Of a stretch of 42,630 bases of DNA, positions 31,861 to 40,313 are shown in pieces (within the stretch, counting starts at the first letter, position 1; every line of letters starts with the position of its first letter). Both the position numbers and the translations under genes were made by a program. Origin of the DNA: Halorussus amylolyticus (GTDB taxonomy: Archaea; Halobacteriota; Halobacteria; Halobacteriales; Haladaptataceae); the NCBI RefSeq assembly GCF_004143485.2, contig NZ_ML974136.1:101373-144002 (forward strand). The letters are read 5' to 3'. Below the pieces are notes generated by a model. The model was not told the DNA's origin and did no database searches. It saw only the letters and a program-made list of their open reading frames with translations.

Positions 31861-31962
31861 TTACCCGCCGAACCACGTAATCGGCGTCGGCGGCGCTTCG
31901 TCGGCTTTTCTGTCGGTCTGCTCTACGTCGCTCTCGTTGAGGTCTTCGACAAAGTGTTCCAT
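31861..31962 (-). CDS. 33-aa candidate RiPP precursor ending TPITWFGG
   Basis: A short frame from ATG 31962 encodes an acidic N-terminal part (MEHFVEDLNESDVEQTDRKA) and then DEAPPTPITWFGG. Its codons prefer G/C at third positions like real host genes, and AT-rich promoter-like sequence precedes it. A hydrophilic acidic leader, a short Thr/Pro/Trp-containing tail and a Gly-Gly end next to an ATP-grasp ligase are what a graspetide-type precursor would look like: Thr and Asp/Glu side chains would be the ester partners. It is convergent with the ligase gene, 103 bases apart. No family is known to me, and it could instead be an unrelated small protein. Confidence 0.6.
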   Translation of the reverse strand: MEHFVEDLNESDVEQTDRKADEAPPTPITWFGG

Positions 31963-32000
31963 GCTATCTGACCACAAATAAATTCATATCGTGATTACCT

Positions 32001-32010
32001 AAATATTTTT
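32001..32010 (-). promoter_or_regulatory. TATA-like element of the 33-aa gene
   Basis: On the minus strand AAAAATATTT, about 43 bases before the ATG at 31962, predicting a leader of roughly 16 bases. A second AT-rich element (31976-31984) lies closer. Confidence 0.45.
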
Positions 32011-32091
32011 CTAAAGAAATTGAACTACTCGCCTGTTCGCTCAGTCGGATCGCGGCACATCTTTTTGTTACGGCTCTCCGTACCCTCGCAC

Positions 32092-32466
32092 ATGAGCCAG
32101 CAGGCCAAGCCGCTGATTCGCCGGAGCGACGATATCGAGTACGACGACGTGGGTGCCGCCGAGGGCATGCGAAAGGGCGTCCTCGTCAGCGAAGACCACG
32201 GCGCGCCCAACTTCGCCATCCGTCGGTTCGAACTCGACGCCGGGGCGTCGGTGCCCGAACACACCAACGAGGTCGAACACGAGCAGTACGTCCTCGCGGG
32301 CGAGTACGTCGTGGGAATCGACGACGAGGAGTACACCGTCTCGGAGGGCGATTCCCTCCTCATCCCCGCGGGCGTCGTCCACTGGTACCGAAACGAGGGC
32401 GACGAACCGGGAGCCTTCCTCTGTGCGGTGCCGAACGGCGACGACGAAATCGAACTGGTGGAGTAG
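32092..32466 (+). CDS. Cupin domain protein
   Basis: This 124-aa single-cupin protein has cupin motif 1 (GASVPEHTNEVEHEQYVLAG, with the His, Glu and His-type metal ligands) and motif 2 (GDSLLIPAGVVHWYRN), so it probably binds one divalent metal. Small cupins act as isomerases, dioxygenases or sensors, and the substrate is not evident. ATG 32092 has a TATA-like TTTTGTTA 26 bases upstream; the longer in-frame start at 32020 is within the promoter region. It is divergent from the 33-aa gene, sharing 129 bases of spacer. Confidence 0.85.
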   Translation: MSQQAKPLIRRSDDIEYDDVGAAEGMRKGVLVSEDHGAPNFAIRRFELDAGASVPEHTNEVEHEQYVLAGEYVVGIDDEEYTVSEGDSLLIPAGVVHWYRNEGDEPGAFLCAVPNGDDEIELVE

Positions 32467-32640
32467 TTACTCGTACTCCGGGAGGGAGACGAGCGCCGCG
32501 ATGTCGGCCGAAATCCACGCGTCGGGCGCGGTTCGGTCCTGCATTCGAACCGTCGGCCGTCCCTCGTCGGTTTCCTCGATTTCAAGCATCACTTGCTCGT
32601 CGAACCGTCCGGGTAACTGCTCGTTCTGTCTCCCCCTCAT
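32467..32640 (-). CDS. Small haloarchaeal protein, 57 aa
   Basis: A 57-aa protein (MRGRQNEQLPGRFDEQVMLE, ending DIAALVSLPEYE) of unknown function, with a beta-strand-rich middle (IEETDEGRPTVRMQDRTAPD) and the motif WISAD. It stops immediately next to the convergent cupin gene stop. ATG 32640 was preferred over 32661, which would add seven residues. Codon use is normal for the host. Confidence 0.65.
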   Translation of the reverse strand: MRGRQNEQLPGRFDEQVMLEIEETDEGRPTVRMQDRTAPDAWISADIAALVSLPEYE

Positions 32641-32845
32641 AATTGTTCGGTGTCCACGCACTCGCCGGTAGCCACGACACCGGCTTTGTTATTTGCCGAT
32701 TGCCGAACGGTATTCCAGCAATACCGATGCAGGCCGTCGGTTATTCCGAACTTACCTCCGGGTATCGGCGCGTTTCCGGGTTCGGCGGACGACTCGCATC
32801 GAGCGTTCCGAACCGCTCAAATACCGCGAGCCACTATCGGCGGAC

Positions 32846-34900
32846 GTGTCGAAGCAGGTCCCACAGGTGGACACGCTGTTCCTCCACGAGCAGTCCGGCG
32901 ACCACCACGCGGTCGTCAACCGGGAGGGGTCGCGCGTGTTCCGCGCGAAACTCGAACTCAAGGAGACGAACGCCGGTCCCCGCCCCGCGCGGTTCCGGGT
33001 GAAGCGCGGGTCGAGCGAGGAGCCGCGAAGCCCCGAGCAGTTCGTGGAAATCGCCCGGCGAGCCGACCGCATCCGCATCTCTCAGCAGACCTCCGAGGCC
33101 GGACGCACCGAGCTACGCGAGATGCTGGACGGCTATCAGCTCGGTGCAAAGGTCGTCCGGACGTGCCGACTCTGTGCGTCGGCGGGCCACTACTCGCCCA
33201 TCACGTCCGAGACCGCCATCGACTCGGGCGAGGAGTTCATCTGCCCCGACTGCGCGAAAGAGGAACTCGAACGTGAACTCTCGTTCCGGGGCGACTTGAC
33301 CGGGCAAGCCCAAGACCGCTTGGAGGACCTCCTGCTCAAAGTGCAGGATTTAGAACGCATCAAGAATCTGTTGAAGGGGCAACTCGACCCCGACCTCACG
33401 AAGTTCGACGAGATTAGCGCGAACGTCGAGGACGTGGACACGGTCCCCGTCGATTCGCTCGGACTCCACCCCGGCATCCAGAACCTCCTCGAAAATCGGT
33501 TCGAGGAACTCCTCCCAGTCCAGAGCCTCGCGGTCCAGAACGGGCTTCTCGACGGCGACGACCAACTGGTCGTGAGCGCCACCGCGACCGGGAAGACGCT
33601 CGTCGGCGAGATGACCGGCATCGACCGCGTGCTGAACGGCAAGGGGAAGATGCTGTTTCTGGTGCCGCTGGTCGCGCTCGCGAACCAGAAGCACGAGGAC
33701 TTCGAAGACGAGTACGGCGATTTGGTGGACGTGACAATCCGGGTCGGCGCGAGCAGGGTTCGGGACGACGGCCACGCCTTCGACCCGAGCGCAGACGTGA
33801 TAGTCGGGACGTACGAGGGAATCGACCACTCGCTCAGAACGGGCCGGGACTTGGGCGACATCGGAACGGTCGTCATCGACGAGGTTCACACCCTCAAAGA
33901 GCAAGAGCGGGGCCACCGCCTCGACGGTCTCATCGCCCGCCTCAAGCACTACTGCGAGACGCGAGCGAACGAGCGCGAGAGCTACGGCGGGGCGCAGTAC
34001 GTCTACCTCTCGGCGACCGTGGGCAATCCCTCCAGTCTCGCGAAATCCTTGGAAGCCAACCTCGTGGAGTTCGAGGAGCGCCCCGTCCCCCTAGAGCGCC
34101 ACGTCACGTTCGCCGACGGACAGGAGAAGCCGGACATCGAGAACAAACTCGTTCGGCGCGAGTTCGACACCAAATCCTCGGCTGGCTACCGGGGCCAGAC
34201 CATCATCTTCACCAACTCCCGGCGGCGGTGTCACGAGATTTCGCGCCAACTGGAGTACAACTCCGCGCCGTACCACGCCGGACTCGACTACGGCCGCCGG
34301 AAGAAGGTCGAGCGGATGTTCGCGAATCAGGACCTCGCGGCGGTCGTCACGACCGCCGCGCTCGCGGCCGGGGTGGACTTTCCTGCATCGCAAGTCATCT
34401 TCGACACGCTCGCGATGGGCATCGAGTGGCTCTCGGTTCAGGAGTTCCACCAGATGCTCGGGCGGGCGGGGCGTCCGGACTACCACGACCGCGGGAAGGT
34501 GTACGTCCTCGTCGAACCCGACTGCTCGTACCACAACAGCATGGAGATGACCGAGGACGAGGTCGCGTTCAAACTCCTCAAGGGCGAGATGGAGAACGTC
34601 GAAACGCTGTACGACGAGAGCGCCGCGGTCGAGGAGACGCTCGCAAACATCACGGTCGCGGGCACGGCGACCAAGCGACTCAACGACCGAATGATTGGCG
34701 AAGTCCCCACCAAACACGCGCTCGGCAAACTGCTGGAGTTCGGCTTCATCGAGGGCCTCTCGCCGACCGACCTCGGTCGGGTCGTCACGACCCACTTCCT
34801 CGCGCCCGACCAGGCGTTCAAGATACTCGACGGAGTCCGAAAAGACCGCGACCCGTTCGACATCGTCGCGGAACTCGAACTCCACGGCGAGGACGACTGA
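32846..34900 (+). CDS. Ski2-like superfamily 2 helicase with zinc ribbon
   Basis: This 684-aa DEAD/DEAH-type helicase has an N-terminal domain carrying a zinc ribbon (CRLCASAGHYSP...FICPDCAKEE, about 105-145). The helicase core has VVSATATGKTLVGEM (Walker A), VVIDEVHTLKEQ (DEVH), YVYLSATVGN (SAT), QTIIFTNSRRRCHEIS, VVTTAALAAGVDFP and MLGRAGRPDYHDRGKVYVL. Two C-terminal helical segments follow. I believe archaeal relatives in methanogens carry a DUF5814 domain that is here encoded at 23221-23676. The substrate (RNA or DNA) is unknown. GTG 32846 has a weak TATA-like CAAATACC about 25 bases upstream. Confidence 0.88.
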   Translation: MSKQVPQVDTLFLHEQSGDHHAVVNREGSRVFRAKLELKETNAGPRPARFRVKRGSSEEPRSPEQFVEIARRADRIRISQQTSEAGRTELREMLDGYQLGAKVVRTCRLCASAGHYSPITSETAIDSGEEFICPDCAKEELERELSFRGDLTGQAQDRLEDLLLKVQDLERIKNLLKGQLDPDLTKFDEISANVEDVDTVPVDSLGLHPGIQNLLENRFEELLPVQSLAVQNGLLDGDDQLVVSATATGKTLVGEMTGIDRVLNGKGKMLFLVPLVALANQKHEDFEDEYGDLVDVTIRVGASRVRDDGHAFDPSADVIVGTYEGIDHSLRTGRDLGDIGTVVIDEVHTLKEQERGHRLDGLIARLKHYCETRANERESYGGAQYVYLSATVGNPSSLAKSLEANLVEFEERPVPLERHVTFADGQEKPDIENKLVRREFDTKSSAGYRGQTIIFTNSRRRCHEISRQLEYNSAPYHAGLDYGRRKKVERMFANQDLAAVVTTAALAAGVDFPASQVIFDTLAMGIEWLSVQEFHQMLGRAGRPDYHDRGKVYVLVEPDCSYHNSMEMTEDEVAFKLLKGEMENVETLYDESAAVEETLANITVAGTATKRLNDRMIGEVPTKHALGKLLEFGFIEGLSPTDLGRVVTTHFLAPDQAFKILDGVRKDRDPFDIVAELELHGEDD

Positions 34901-34949
34901 GAGGAGGACGGGACCGGAACGCGAAAACGAGGTCGTCGGCGCTCGTCGC

Positions 34950-35171
34950 TCAATCCACCAGTGCGAGCAGGCCGATACCGGCAACGACAATACAAAAGCC
35001 GAAAAAGATTGTTCCGATGCTTTTCAGCAGTCCCGACTCCACAACGTGAGAAATCGCGGACTCGCTGAGGATGAATGCTGCCGTCGAGACGAACGGAAGC
35101 AAAACTTTCGCTCGGAGCGGGTGATTCCACGCCTCGAAGTCGGTGGCGAACACCTTGTTCCGTCTGCTCAC
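34950..35171 (-). CDS. Small two-TM membrane protein, 73 aa
   Basis: A 73-aa protein with a basic N-terminus (MSRRNKVFATDFEAWNHPLR) and two helices, about 24-44 and 49-71 (KVLLPFVSTAAFILSESAIS, IGTIFFGFCIVVAGIGLLAL). No known function. It is convergent with the helicase gene and divergent from the HalOD1 gene. Codon use is slightly less GC-rich than in neighbours. Confidence 0.7.
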   Translation of the reverse strand: MSRRNKVFATDFEAWNHPLRAKVLLPFVSTAAFILSESAISHVVESGLLKSIGTIFFGFCIVVAGIGLLALVD

Positions 35172-35245
35172 CCGAAGCGGTAGCGTCTGTGACAGTTAAA
35201 TAGATGTCGCTCTGAAAATTAGAACTATATGACTTATCTACAGAG

Positions 35246-35253
35246 TTTTAATA
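35246..35253 (+). promoter_or_regulatory. TATA box of the HalOD1 gene
   Basis: TTTTAATA is centred about 29 bases before the ATG at 35279, predicting a leaderless transcript. Confidence 0.65.
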
Positions 35254-35278
35254 CGGCCCAGTATCAAACTCCGGATTG

Positions 35279-35578
35279 ATGGCGACAGCAGACGGCAACG
35301 ATTCGCGTTGCGGTTCGTCCCTCGCGTGCGAACTGCACCACGACCTCGACGGCGACCGTCCGATTAGCGCCACGATAATCGACGCCGTCGCCGCCGCGGA
35401 GGGCGTCGACCCGACCGATTGCACCGTCGAACTGTACGAGGTCATCGACCTCGAAGCGTTCGACGTTCTCTTCGAGCGCCGGTCGCTCGACGACCACTGG
35501 CGGTTCGAGTTCACTGTGAGCGAGTATCGCGTCGTAATCGACGGCCGTGGTCGAGTTGCGGTGCACGACCGCGAGTAG
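35279..35578 (+). CDS. HalOD1 output domain protein
   Basis: This 99-aa stand-alone HalOD1 domain protein matches the haloarchaeal output domain in ISATIIDAVAAAEGVDPTDC, the hydrophobic VELYEVIDLEAFDVLFERRS and the final DHWRFEFTVSEYRVVIDGRG plus VAVHD. Such domains occur after receiver domains in haloarchaeal signalling proteins or alone, with unproven output function. It is monocistronic, with its own TATA box, and is followed by the SLC13 gene after about 110 bases. Confidence 0.85.
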   Translation: MATADGNDSRCGSSLACELHHDLDGDRPISATIIDAVAAAEGVDPTDCTVELYEVIDLEAFDVLFERRSLDDHWRFEFTVSEYRVVIDGRGRVAVHDRE

Positions 35579-35691
35579 CCCGCTTCTCTCCGTTTTTCGC
35601 GCTCGTCGAACCGTCGCAAGCCGCGTCTCGGACGCGGTTGCCCTCCCGGCGGTCCACACCATTTTTGACCTCCCATCGAGTTGTAATCCGT

Positions 35692-37524
35692 GTGGTACTC
35701 TCGGAACTGTCGATGGGAATCGTCGTGGTCTTCCTCGTCGTCTTGGTCGCGCTCGCGCTGTTCGCGACCGAACCCGTCCCCATCGACATCACGGCTATCG
35801 GCATCATGGTCGCGCTGATGGTGTTGGAGCCGTGGACGCGAGTGTCGCCCGCCGAGGGGGTCTCGGGATTCGCCAGCACCGCGACCATAACGGTGCTGGC
35901 GATGTTCGTCCTGAGCTACGGCGTCCAGCGCACCGGCGCGGTCCAGATTCTCGGCCGGAAAATCGGGGCGTTCACCCGCGACAGCGAGACCCGCCAACTC
36001 GGCGCGACCATCGGCGTCGTCGGGTCGATTTCGGGCTTCATCAACAACACCGCCGCGGTCGCCATCCTGATGCCGATGGTGACCGACCTCGCGCACAAGG
36101 GGAACACCTCGCCGTCGAAACTCCTGCTCCCGCTGTCGTACGCCTCGATGTTCGGCGGCACGCTCACCCTCATCGGCACCTCGACCAACATCCTCGCGAG
36201 CGACCTGTCGGCCCGTCTCGCCGGAGAGTACCCCGAACTCCACGCGTTCTCGATGTTCGAGTTCACCGCGCTCGGCCTCCTCGTCTCGGTCGTGGGAACG
36301 GTGTACCTCATGACTGTCGGGCGGTGGCTCACCCCCGAACGAATCCCGGTCAAAGCAGACCTGACCGAGGAGTTCGAACTCGAAGAGTACCTGACCGAGG
36401 TGGTCGTCCAGGACGACTCGCCGCTGGTCGGTCGAACCGTCGCCGAGGCCATCTCCGCGACAGACTTCGACGTGGACCTCGTCCAACTCATCCGCGGCGG
36501 CCAGACGTTCGTGGGGCCGCTCGGGTCGAAGCAGATTCGAGCGGGCGACATCTTCGCGCTTCGGACCGACCGCGACACGCTCGTGGAACTCATCGACGCC
36601 GAAGGTCTCGACCTCCTGCCCGAAGTCGCCGTGACCGACGACGAACTCGAAGGCGGTGGCGAGGACGCCGAACGAAGCCTCGTGGAAGTCGTCATCGCGC
36701 CGCGGTCGTCGCTGGTAAACAAGACGCTCGCCTCGGCGAACTTCCGCGACCGATACGACGCCACGGTGTTGGCGCTTCGGCGCGGCCCGGAGTACATCCG
36801 CAAGCGCATGGACCACACCAAACTCCAGGTCGGCGACACGCTACTCGTGCAGGCGACCCCCGAAAGTATCTCCCGACTCAACGTCAATCGGGACTTCATC
36901 GTGGCTCAGGAGATAGAGCGCCCCGACTACCGCGAGTCGAAGATTCCGCTCGCGGTCGGCATCGTCGCGGCGGTCGTCACGGTGGCCGCGCTCGGCGTGC
37001 TTCCCATCATGGTGTCGGCGCTCGCGGGAGCCGTCGTGATGGTCGTGACTGGCGTCCTGGAACCGCCGGAGGTGTACGACGCGGTCGAGTGGGACGTCAT
37101 CTTCCTGCTCGCGGGCGTCATCCCGCTCGGCATCGCACTCGAAAAGACCGGCGGTGCCGACCTCCTCGCGGACCTCGTGGTCGCGTCGGCGGACCTCATG
37201 CCCCCGATTGCGGTGCTGGGACTGTTCTACGTCGTGACCGCGGCTCTCACGAACATCATCAGCAACAACGCCAGCGTGGTGCTGATGATTCCGGTCGCCG
37301 CGGAGACCGCGGCCCAACTCGGCGCGAACGCCTTCGCGTTCGTCCTTGCGGTCACGTTCGCGGCCTCGACCGCGTTCATGACGCCCGTGGGCTACCAGAC
37401 GAATCTGTTCGTCTACGGTCCCGGCGGCTATCGGTTCACCGACTACATGCGCGTCGGCGGGCCGCTCCAGTTGGTGTTCGCGGTCGTGACGACCGCCGGG
37501 ATTGCGGCGATTTGGAGCGTGTGA
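35692..37524 (+). CDS. SLC13 family permease with two RCK_C domains
   Basis: The 610-aa transporter is a divalent anion:sodium symporter type protein. Two membrane halves (residues 8-220 and 415-610) flank two RCK_C/TrkA_C regulatory domains (about 225-400: VVQDDSPLVGRTVAEAISAT; VIAPRSSLVNKTLASANFRD). Signature parts include NNTAAVAILMPMV, ISNNASVVLMIPVAAETAAQ and FMTPVGYQTNLFVYGPGGYR. Substrate may be sulfate or a dicarboxylate. GTG 35692 is chosen because ATTTTTG at about 35664-35670 is 25-28 bases upstream; ATG 35713 is an alternative. Confidence 0.88.
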   Translation: MVLSELSMGIVVVFLVVLVALALFATEPVPIDITAIGIMVALMVLEPWTRVSPAEGVSGFASTATITVLAMFVLSYGVQRTGAVQILGRKIGAFTRDSETRQLGATIGVVGSISGFINNTAAVAILMPMVTDLAHKGNTSPSKLLLPLSYASMFGGTLTLIGTSTNILASDLSARLAGEYPELHAFSMFEFTALGLLVSVVGTVYLMTVGRWLTPERIPVKADLTEEFELEEYLTEVVVQDDSPLVGRTVAEAISATDFDVDLVQLIRGGQTFVGPLGSKQIRAGDIFALRTDRDTLVELIDAEGLDLLPEVAVTDDELEGGGEDAERSLVEVVIAPRSSLVNKTLASANFRDRYDATVLALRRGPEYIRKRMDHTKLQVGDTLLVQATPESISRLNVNRDFIVAQEIERPDYRESKIPLAVGIVAAVVTVAALGVLPIMVSALAGAVVMVVTGVLEPPEVYDAVEWDVIFLLAGVIPLGIALEKTGGADLLADLVVASADLMPPIAVLGLFYVVTAALTNIISNNASVVLMIPVAAETAAQLGANAFAFVLAVTFAASTAFMTPVGYQTNLFVYGPGGYRFTDYMRVGGPLQLVFAVVTTAGIAAIWSV

Positions 37525-37618
37525 GTGCTTTTGGGCGCGTGAGCGCTCTCGCGGCCGTGGTCGGGCGTCCGCGACAAACGAAACTCTTTACAGGCTCTCG
37601 CGCGCTATTGAGAGATGC

Positions 37619-37691
37619 GGGACCGTGGGGTAGCTTGGTATCCTTTCGGCCTTGGGTGCCGATAACCCCGGTTCGAATCCGGGCGGTCCCA
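37619..37691 (+). tRNA. tRNA-Pro (TGG)
   Basis: Acceptor GGGACCG/CGGTCCC with discriminator A at 37691. Anticodon stem TCGGC/GCCGA encloses loop CTTGGGT with anticodon TGG. The T arm CCCGG-TTCGAAT-CCGGG completes the cloverleaf. No intron or encoded CCA. A TATA-like CTCTTTACA at about 37584-37592 lies upstream. Confidence 0.92.
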
Positions 37692-37815
37692 TCCGACGTT
37701 TCTACACTTGGAAACCGACTTCGGGAGATTCGTCCCCCGAAACACGGCTACGCCACGTTCACTTCCGGTTCGCTTTACGAACCTTCTTACCGGATGAAGG
37801 ACTAACACTGGCTGA

Positions 37816-39912
37816 ATGGCTCGCGCGGAGAACACGGAGCTAGTCGACAATTTCGAGCAGTTCTACCGGCGGTACTACAGCGACGAAATCGGGGACCTCG
37901 CCTCGAAGTACCCCGGCGAGAAGCGGTCGCTCTACGTCGATTGGTCCGACCTCTACCGGTACGACGCCGACCTCGCTGACGACTACCTCTCTCAGCCCGA
38001 ACAGCTACAGGAGTACGCCGAGGAGGCGCTGCGACTCTACGACCTTCCGGTGGACGTGAGCCTCGGACAGGCACACGTCAGAGTCCAGAACCTCCCCGAG
38101 ACGACCGACATCCGGGCCATCCGCGCCCGGCACGTCAACAAGCTGGTCAGCGCGCAGGGCATCGTCCGGAAGGCGACCGACGTTCGACCCAAGATTCGGG
38201 AGGCCGCCTTCGAATGCCAGCGGTGTGGCACCCTCACCTACATCCCGCAGTCCAGCGGCGACTTTCAGGAGCCTCACGAGTGTCAGGGCTGTGAACGGCA
38301 GGGACCGTTCCGGATAAACTTCGACCAGTCGGAGTTCATCGACTCCCAGAAGCTCCGAGTGCAGGAGAGTCCCGAGGGGCTTCGCGGCGGCGAGACGCCC
38401 CAGAGCCTCGACGTTCACATCGAGGACGACATCACGGGCGACGTGACCCCCGGCGACCACGTGATGGTCACGGGCGTCCTCCACCTCGAACAGCAGGGAA
38501 GCGGACAGGAGAAATCCGCGGTCTTCGACGTGTACATGGAGGGCGTCTCGGTGACCATCGAGGACGAGGAGTTCGAGGAGATGGACATCACCGACGAGGA
38601 CAAGAAGCAAATCGTGGAACTCTCGAACGAGGGCGACCTCTACGAGAAGATGGTCGATTCGATGGCTCCCGCTATCTACGGCTACCGCGAGGAGAAACTC
38701 GCGATGATTCTCCAACTGTTCTCTGGCGTGACGAAACACCTCCCCGACAAGTCCCGGATTCGGGGCGACCTCCACATGCTGTTGATAGGGGACCCCGGAA
38801 CTGGGAAGTCCCAGATGATTTCGTACGTCCAGAACATCGCGCCGCGCTCTGTGTACACCTCCGGGAAGGGCTCATCGAGTGCCGGCCTTACTGCGGCTGC
38901 TGTTAGAGACGACTTCGGCGACGGCCAGCAGTGGACGCTCGAAGCGGGCGCGCTCGTCCTCGCGGACCGCGGAATCGCGGCGGTGGACGAACTCGACAAG
39001 ATGGCTCCGGAGGACCGGAGCGCGATGCACGAGGGCCTCGAACAGCAGAAAATCTCGATTTCGAAGGCGGGCATCAACGCCACGCTCAAGGCTCGGTGTT
39101 CGCTGCTCGGAGCCGCGAACCCCAAGTACGGCCGATTCGACCAGTACGAACCTATCGGCGAGCAAATCGACCTCGAACCCGCGCTCATCTCGCGGTTCGA
39201 CCTCATCTTCACGGTCACCGACCAGCCAGACGAGGAACACGACGCGAAATTGGCCGAACACATCCTCCAGACCAACTACGCGGGCGAACTCAACACTCAG
39301 CGCACGGAGATGAGCGCGCCCAACATCTCTCAGGAGGAGGTCGAGAGTCAGACCGAGGAGGTCGCGCCCGCCATCGACGCGGACCTGCTTCGGAAGTACA
39401 TCGCGTACGCGAAACGCAACTGCTTCCCGATGATGACCGACGAGGCGATGGCCACCATTCGGGACTTCTACGTCGACCTCCGGTCGAAAGGTCTCGACGA
39501 GGACGCGCCCGTCCCGGTCACCGCCCGACAGCTCGAAGCGCTCGTCCGACTCGCGGAAGCGAGCGCTCGCGTTCGACTTTCAGATAGCGTCGAGGTCACG
39601 GACGCCGAGCGCGCGGTCGATATCACGCGGTCGTGTCTGCAGGACATCGGAATCGACCCCGAGACGGGGCAGTTCGACGCTGACGTGGTGGAGACGGGAA
39701 CCTCCAAAACCCAGCGCGACCGCATCAAGAACATCAAACAGCTCATCGCGGACATCGAAGAGGAGTACGACGAGGGCGCGCCCATGGACGTGGTGCTTGA
39801 ACGCGCTGAAGAGATTGGGATGGACCACGCGAAGGCCGAACACGAGATAGACAAACTGAAACAGAAGGGCGAGGTGTACGAACCCTCGACCGACCACTTG
39901 CGAACGACGTAG
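37816..39912 (+). CDS. mcm: Replicative helicase MCM
   Basis: This 698-aa MCM forms the hexameric replicative helicase. The N-terminal domain includes a zinc site (CQRCGTL...CQGCERQG, about 134-162) and beta hairpins. The AAA+ core has GDPGTGKSQ (Walker A), AVDELDKM (Walker B), the sensor 1 region LLGAANPKYGRF and the Arg finger ALISRFDLIF; a winged helix follows at the C-terminus. No intein is present, although haloarchaeal mcm is a frequent intein host. Codons at 38872-38907, around SSSAGLTAAAVR, are abnormal (TCA, AGT, CTT, ACT, GCT, GTT, AGA). The next gene starts directly after the stop. Confidence 0.95.
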   Translation: MARAENTELVDNFEQFYRRYYSDEIGDLASKYPGEKRSLYVDWSDLYRYDADLADDYLSQPEQLQEYAEEALRLYDLPVDVSLGQAHVRVQNLPETTDIRAIRARHVNKLVSAQGIVRKATDVRPKIREAAFECQRCGTLTYIPQSSGDFQEPHECQGCERQGPFRINFDQSEFIDSQKLRVQESPEGLRGGETPQSLDVHIEDDITGDVTPGDHVMVTGVLHLEQQGSGQEKSAVFDVYMEGVSVTIEDEEFEEMDITDEDKKQIVELSNEGDLYEKMVDSMAPAIYGYREEKLAMILQLFSGVTKHLPDKSRIRGDLHMLLIGDPGTGKSQMISYVQNIAPRSVYTSGKGSSSAGLTAAAVRDDFGDGQQWTLEAGALVLADRGIAAVDELDKMAPEDRSAMHEGLEQQKISISKAGINATLKARCSLLGAANPKYGRFDQYEPIGEQIDLEPALISRFDLIFTVTDQPDEEHDAKLAEHILQTNYAGELNTQRTEMSAPNISQEEVESQTEEVAPAIDADLLRKYIAYAKRNCFPMMTDEAMATIRDFYVDLRSKGLDEDAPVPVTARQLEALVRLAEASARVRLSDSVEVTDAERAVDITRSCLQDIGIDPETGQFDADVVETGTSKTQRDRIKNIKQLIADIEEEYDEGAPMDVVLERAEEIGMDHAKAEHEIDKLKQKGEVYEPSTDHLRTT

Positions 39913-40242
39913 ATGGACCGAATCTCCGCCCTCCGGAACATCGAGGACGCGCTCGCGGACTTCGAATCGGGCGATACCGACCTCGAAGCCACCGAGAAGC
40001 GCGTCGTGACCGTCTTGCGAACCTTCGCCACCGAGTTCGAAGACGGCGACCTCGCGGCCTACCGAGCGTCCGGTGGGGCGCGAGCGGACGGACTCGTGGT
40101 CGTCGCGGAGTCGGCGGCACAAGCGCGCCAGCGGATCAGCGACCTCCTCGACGAGAACGCGGGCAATTCCCCGGACGCCCGTGGCTCGGACGAATCAGAG
40201 ACCGCTGACGAAACCACGTTCGATATCGAGAAGATCACCTAA
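39913..40242 (+). CDS. Conserved-type haloarchaeal protein after mcm, 109 aa
   Basis: A 109-aa acidic protein with helical N-terminus (MDRISALRNIEDALADFESG, then TEKRVVTVLRTFATEFED) and a middle with YRASGGARADGLVVVAESAA. The tail is Ser/Asp/Glu-rich. No known function. ATG directly follows the mcm TAG, so it is co-transcribed and translationally linked with mcm, which may point to a replication-related job. Confidence 0.7.
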   Translation: MDRISALRNIEDALADFESGDTDLEATEKRVVTVLRTFATEFEDGDLAAYRASGGARADGLVVVAESAAQARQRISDLLDENAGNSPDARGSDESETADETTFDIEKIT

Positions 40243-40275
40243 ATTGTCACCGAACACGGGGGTCTATAGGGGAAA

Positions 40276-40284
40276 ATAAATAAA
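40276..40284 (+). promoter_or_regulatory. TATA box before the RecA-fold-like gene
   Basis: AATAAATAA is centred about 34 bases before the GTG at 40314 and starts a new transcription unit after the mcm pair. Confidence 0.55.
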
Positions 40285-40313
40285 CTAGGTGTTCGAATAA
40301 GCAAGCAACGTTC

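Noticed and set aside
2360-31962. A functional link between the PIT-repeat protein and the TPITWFGG peptide because both contain PIT
   Set aside because: The common tripeptide is short, the genes are about 29 kb apart, and one product has a Sec signal while the other does not; the similarity may be chance.
35547-37805. Very long Arg-rich frame overlapping the SLC13 transporter
   Set aside because: It is a high-GC shadow frame with low-complexity Arg/His/Gly composition; the transporter frame has clear TM and RCK_C motifs.
37816-39912. An intein in mcm
   Set aside because: The extein motifs are contiguous and the protein has normal length without splicing-domain motifs; only codon anomalies remain.
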